Assembly (NCBI RefSeq): GCF_030866825.1
Contig: NZ_CP133020.1
Location: forward strand, 4,588,001-4,652,000
Direction of reading: 5' to 3'
Origin: Rathayibacter sp. SW19
GTDB lineage: Bacteria > Actinomycetota > Actinomycetes > Actinomycetales > Microbacteriaceae
Length of the DNA: 64,000 nucleotides
Shown in pieces: positions 63,330 to 64,000 of the stretch (the stretch's first letter is position 1; each line of letters starts with the position of its first letter). The translations under genes were made by a program, and so were the position numbers. The notes beneath the pieces are model-generated. The model searched no databases and had not been told where the DNA came from. It saw nothing but the letters and a program-made list of their open reading frames with translations.

Positions 63330-63758
63330 TCAGCTTCGTTGTGCAGGGGCCACACTGCACCCCGCCGCGAGCGCGGCCCGCGCGAGATCGCGATCCCAGG
63401 TCGCTAACAACAGCGCATCCGTGTGGACAGAAAGCGCCGTCGCCAGGTGGACGGAGTCGTAGCCGCGTAACCCGTGCGCCTGCGCGAGCTCACCAGCGGC
63501 GTGTGCCAGGTCGGTATCCAACCCGATGATGCCCACCTGGGCCACGAGAGCGTCGATCGCATCGACTGCGCGGTCAAGCGTGGCTGAGTCGATCCGCCCC
63601 ATTCGGTGAGCAGCCGCGGCAGCCGCGCGCGCCTCCGGGTACAGCAACTGGCTGGAGACCACGGATTCGGATCGGTCCCAGAGCTCGGCGGCAAGTTCCG
63701 ACCCGGGCTCGTCAAACACCAGCTTCATGAAAGCCGACGTATCCAGATAGACGATCAG
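63330..63758 (-). CDS. vapC: VapC-type PIN-domain toxin, apparent CTG start
   Basis: About 142 residues. The PIN start IVYLDTSAFMKLVFDEPGSEL contains the first catalytic Asp. Later acidic positions lie in SSQLLYPEARAAA (Glu), RGYDSVHLATAL (Asp) and LLATWDRDLARAA (Asp). The conserved N-terminal strand lies upstream of the first ATG (63728), so translation must begin earlier. The only candidate between the antitoxin stop and this strand is CTG at 63758, which overlaps the antitoxin TGA as CTGA. Using ATG 63728 would delete the active-site Asp. Confidence 0.85.
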   Translation of the reverse strand: MIVYLDTSAFMKLVFDEPGSELAAELWDRSESVVSSQLLYPEARAAAAAAHRMGRIDSATLDRAVDAIDALVAQVGIIGLDTDLAHAAGELAQAHGLRGYDSVHLATALSVHTDALLLATWDRDLARAALAAGCSVAPAQRS

Positions 63759-64000
63759 CGCCGCTGCTCGCTTACCAGATCAGACACCGTGCCGGTGGCT
63801 GTCAATCTCGAACGCCCTCGTAACGGTTGACGCTCATGCTCCGGGTCGCGCACCAATCCGCGAGCGCGCAAGTCCGCCAGTGCATCATCCGCGTCGACCG
63901 GCGAAAGGCGCGCGACGCGGTGGCCTCGCATCGTCACGACAACATCGCGGCCGGACGCGACATAGCGAAGATAGTGACTGAGCTGGTCGTGCAGCTCACG
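63755..64000 (-). CDS. Phd/YefM-family antitoxin, partial at window edge
   Basis: The visible 81 residues, open to the window edge, include RELHDQLSHYLRYVASGRDVVVTMRGHRVARLSPVD, the Phd/YefM DNA-binding and dimer region. A C-terminal toxin-binding tail ending SDLVSEQRR follows. The start codon lies beyond base 64000. It is directly coupled to the VapC toxin downstream. Confidence 0.85.
   Translation of the reverse strand, partial: RELHDQLSHYLRYVASGRDVVVTMRGHRVARLSPVDADDALADLRARGLVRDPEHERQPLRGRSRLTATGTVSDLVSEQRR

Overview
The window is high-GC actinobacterial DNA, most likely from a Microbacteriaceae-type organism. The gene families support this (Atg22/UMF1 transporter, bifunctional-type dcd, type I idi, Zn-independent rpmB-rpmG-rpsN next to a Fur/Zur gene, CopD-CtaG fusion). 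So do the many apparent leaderless starts (TAnnnT box 6-7 nt before ATG/GTG) and a dispersed palindromic repeat (GGTCGAGTAGCGAGC... / GGTCCCTGAGC...CGAAGGG) scattered between genes. No rRNA and no CRISPR array are present; one tRNA-Gly(CCC) is at 7894-7964.

Layout. 1-9.6 kb: transporter tail, small alarmone synthetase, idi, an IS110 element, dcd, a TMEM175-type channel, a VapBC pair, an ASCH-oxidoreductase fusion, tRNA-Gly, an orphan antitoxin with a truncated toxin, and an MFS pump. 9.8-16.9 kb: a hypothetical membrane protein, an HTH/Clp-N operon, a decayed FAD monooxygenase, a rifampicin-phosphotransferase-like enzyme with a coupled TetR gene, a decayed DUF4143 ATPase and a NUDIX gene. 16.9-23.4 kb: an alpha-galactoside operon (GH36, binding protein, two permeases, LacI regulator) with twin LacI operators. 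23.6-30.9 kb: WYL regulator, VOC protein, AIM24 protein, DUF4143 ATPase with five 22-bp-phased repeats, dienelactone hydrolase, MFS, ferredoxin, and a ClpP pair in which one partner has lost its catalytic serine. 31-41 kb: a LIV-type ABC transporter, a class III CoA-transferase and an HMG-CoA-lyase-like enzyme, divergent from a CitA/CitB-type two-component system. 41-54.7 kb: deaminase, hydrolases, Gfo/Idh-ThuA pair, DUF2470 plus heme oxygenase with a DtxR/IdeR-like box, PIF1-type helicase, CopD-CtaG, HU, rpsN-rpmG-rpmB and zur. 54.8-59.6 kb: DoxX, LigB-like and LigA-like extradiol dioxygenase subunits, a second CoA-transferase, a citryl-CoA-lyase-like protein and a PcaR-type IclR regulator. 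59.6-64 kb: an accessory patch with an orphan HicB, the deletion remnant of a type ISP restriction enzyme, a HigB-like toxin, an XRE regulator and a Phd-VapC pair.

The strongest find is the IS110 element at 1957-3300. Its ends can be fixed because removing it restores one of the dispersed palindromes. Joining the ends creates a TTGACA-N17-TGTAAT promoter. The 270-bp non-coding left end carries segments matching both the target and the donor, as expected of a bridge RNA. The second theme is two separate CoA-transferase plus lyase modules. One is paired with a ring-cleaving dioxygenase, which suggests a CoA-dependent lower pathway for aromatic acids.

All functional names rest on reading the translated sequence and family knowledge. 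No database search was run.
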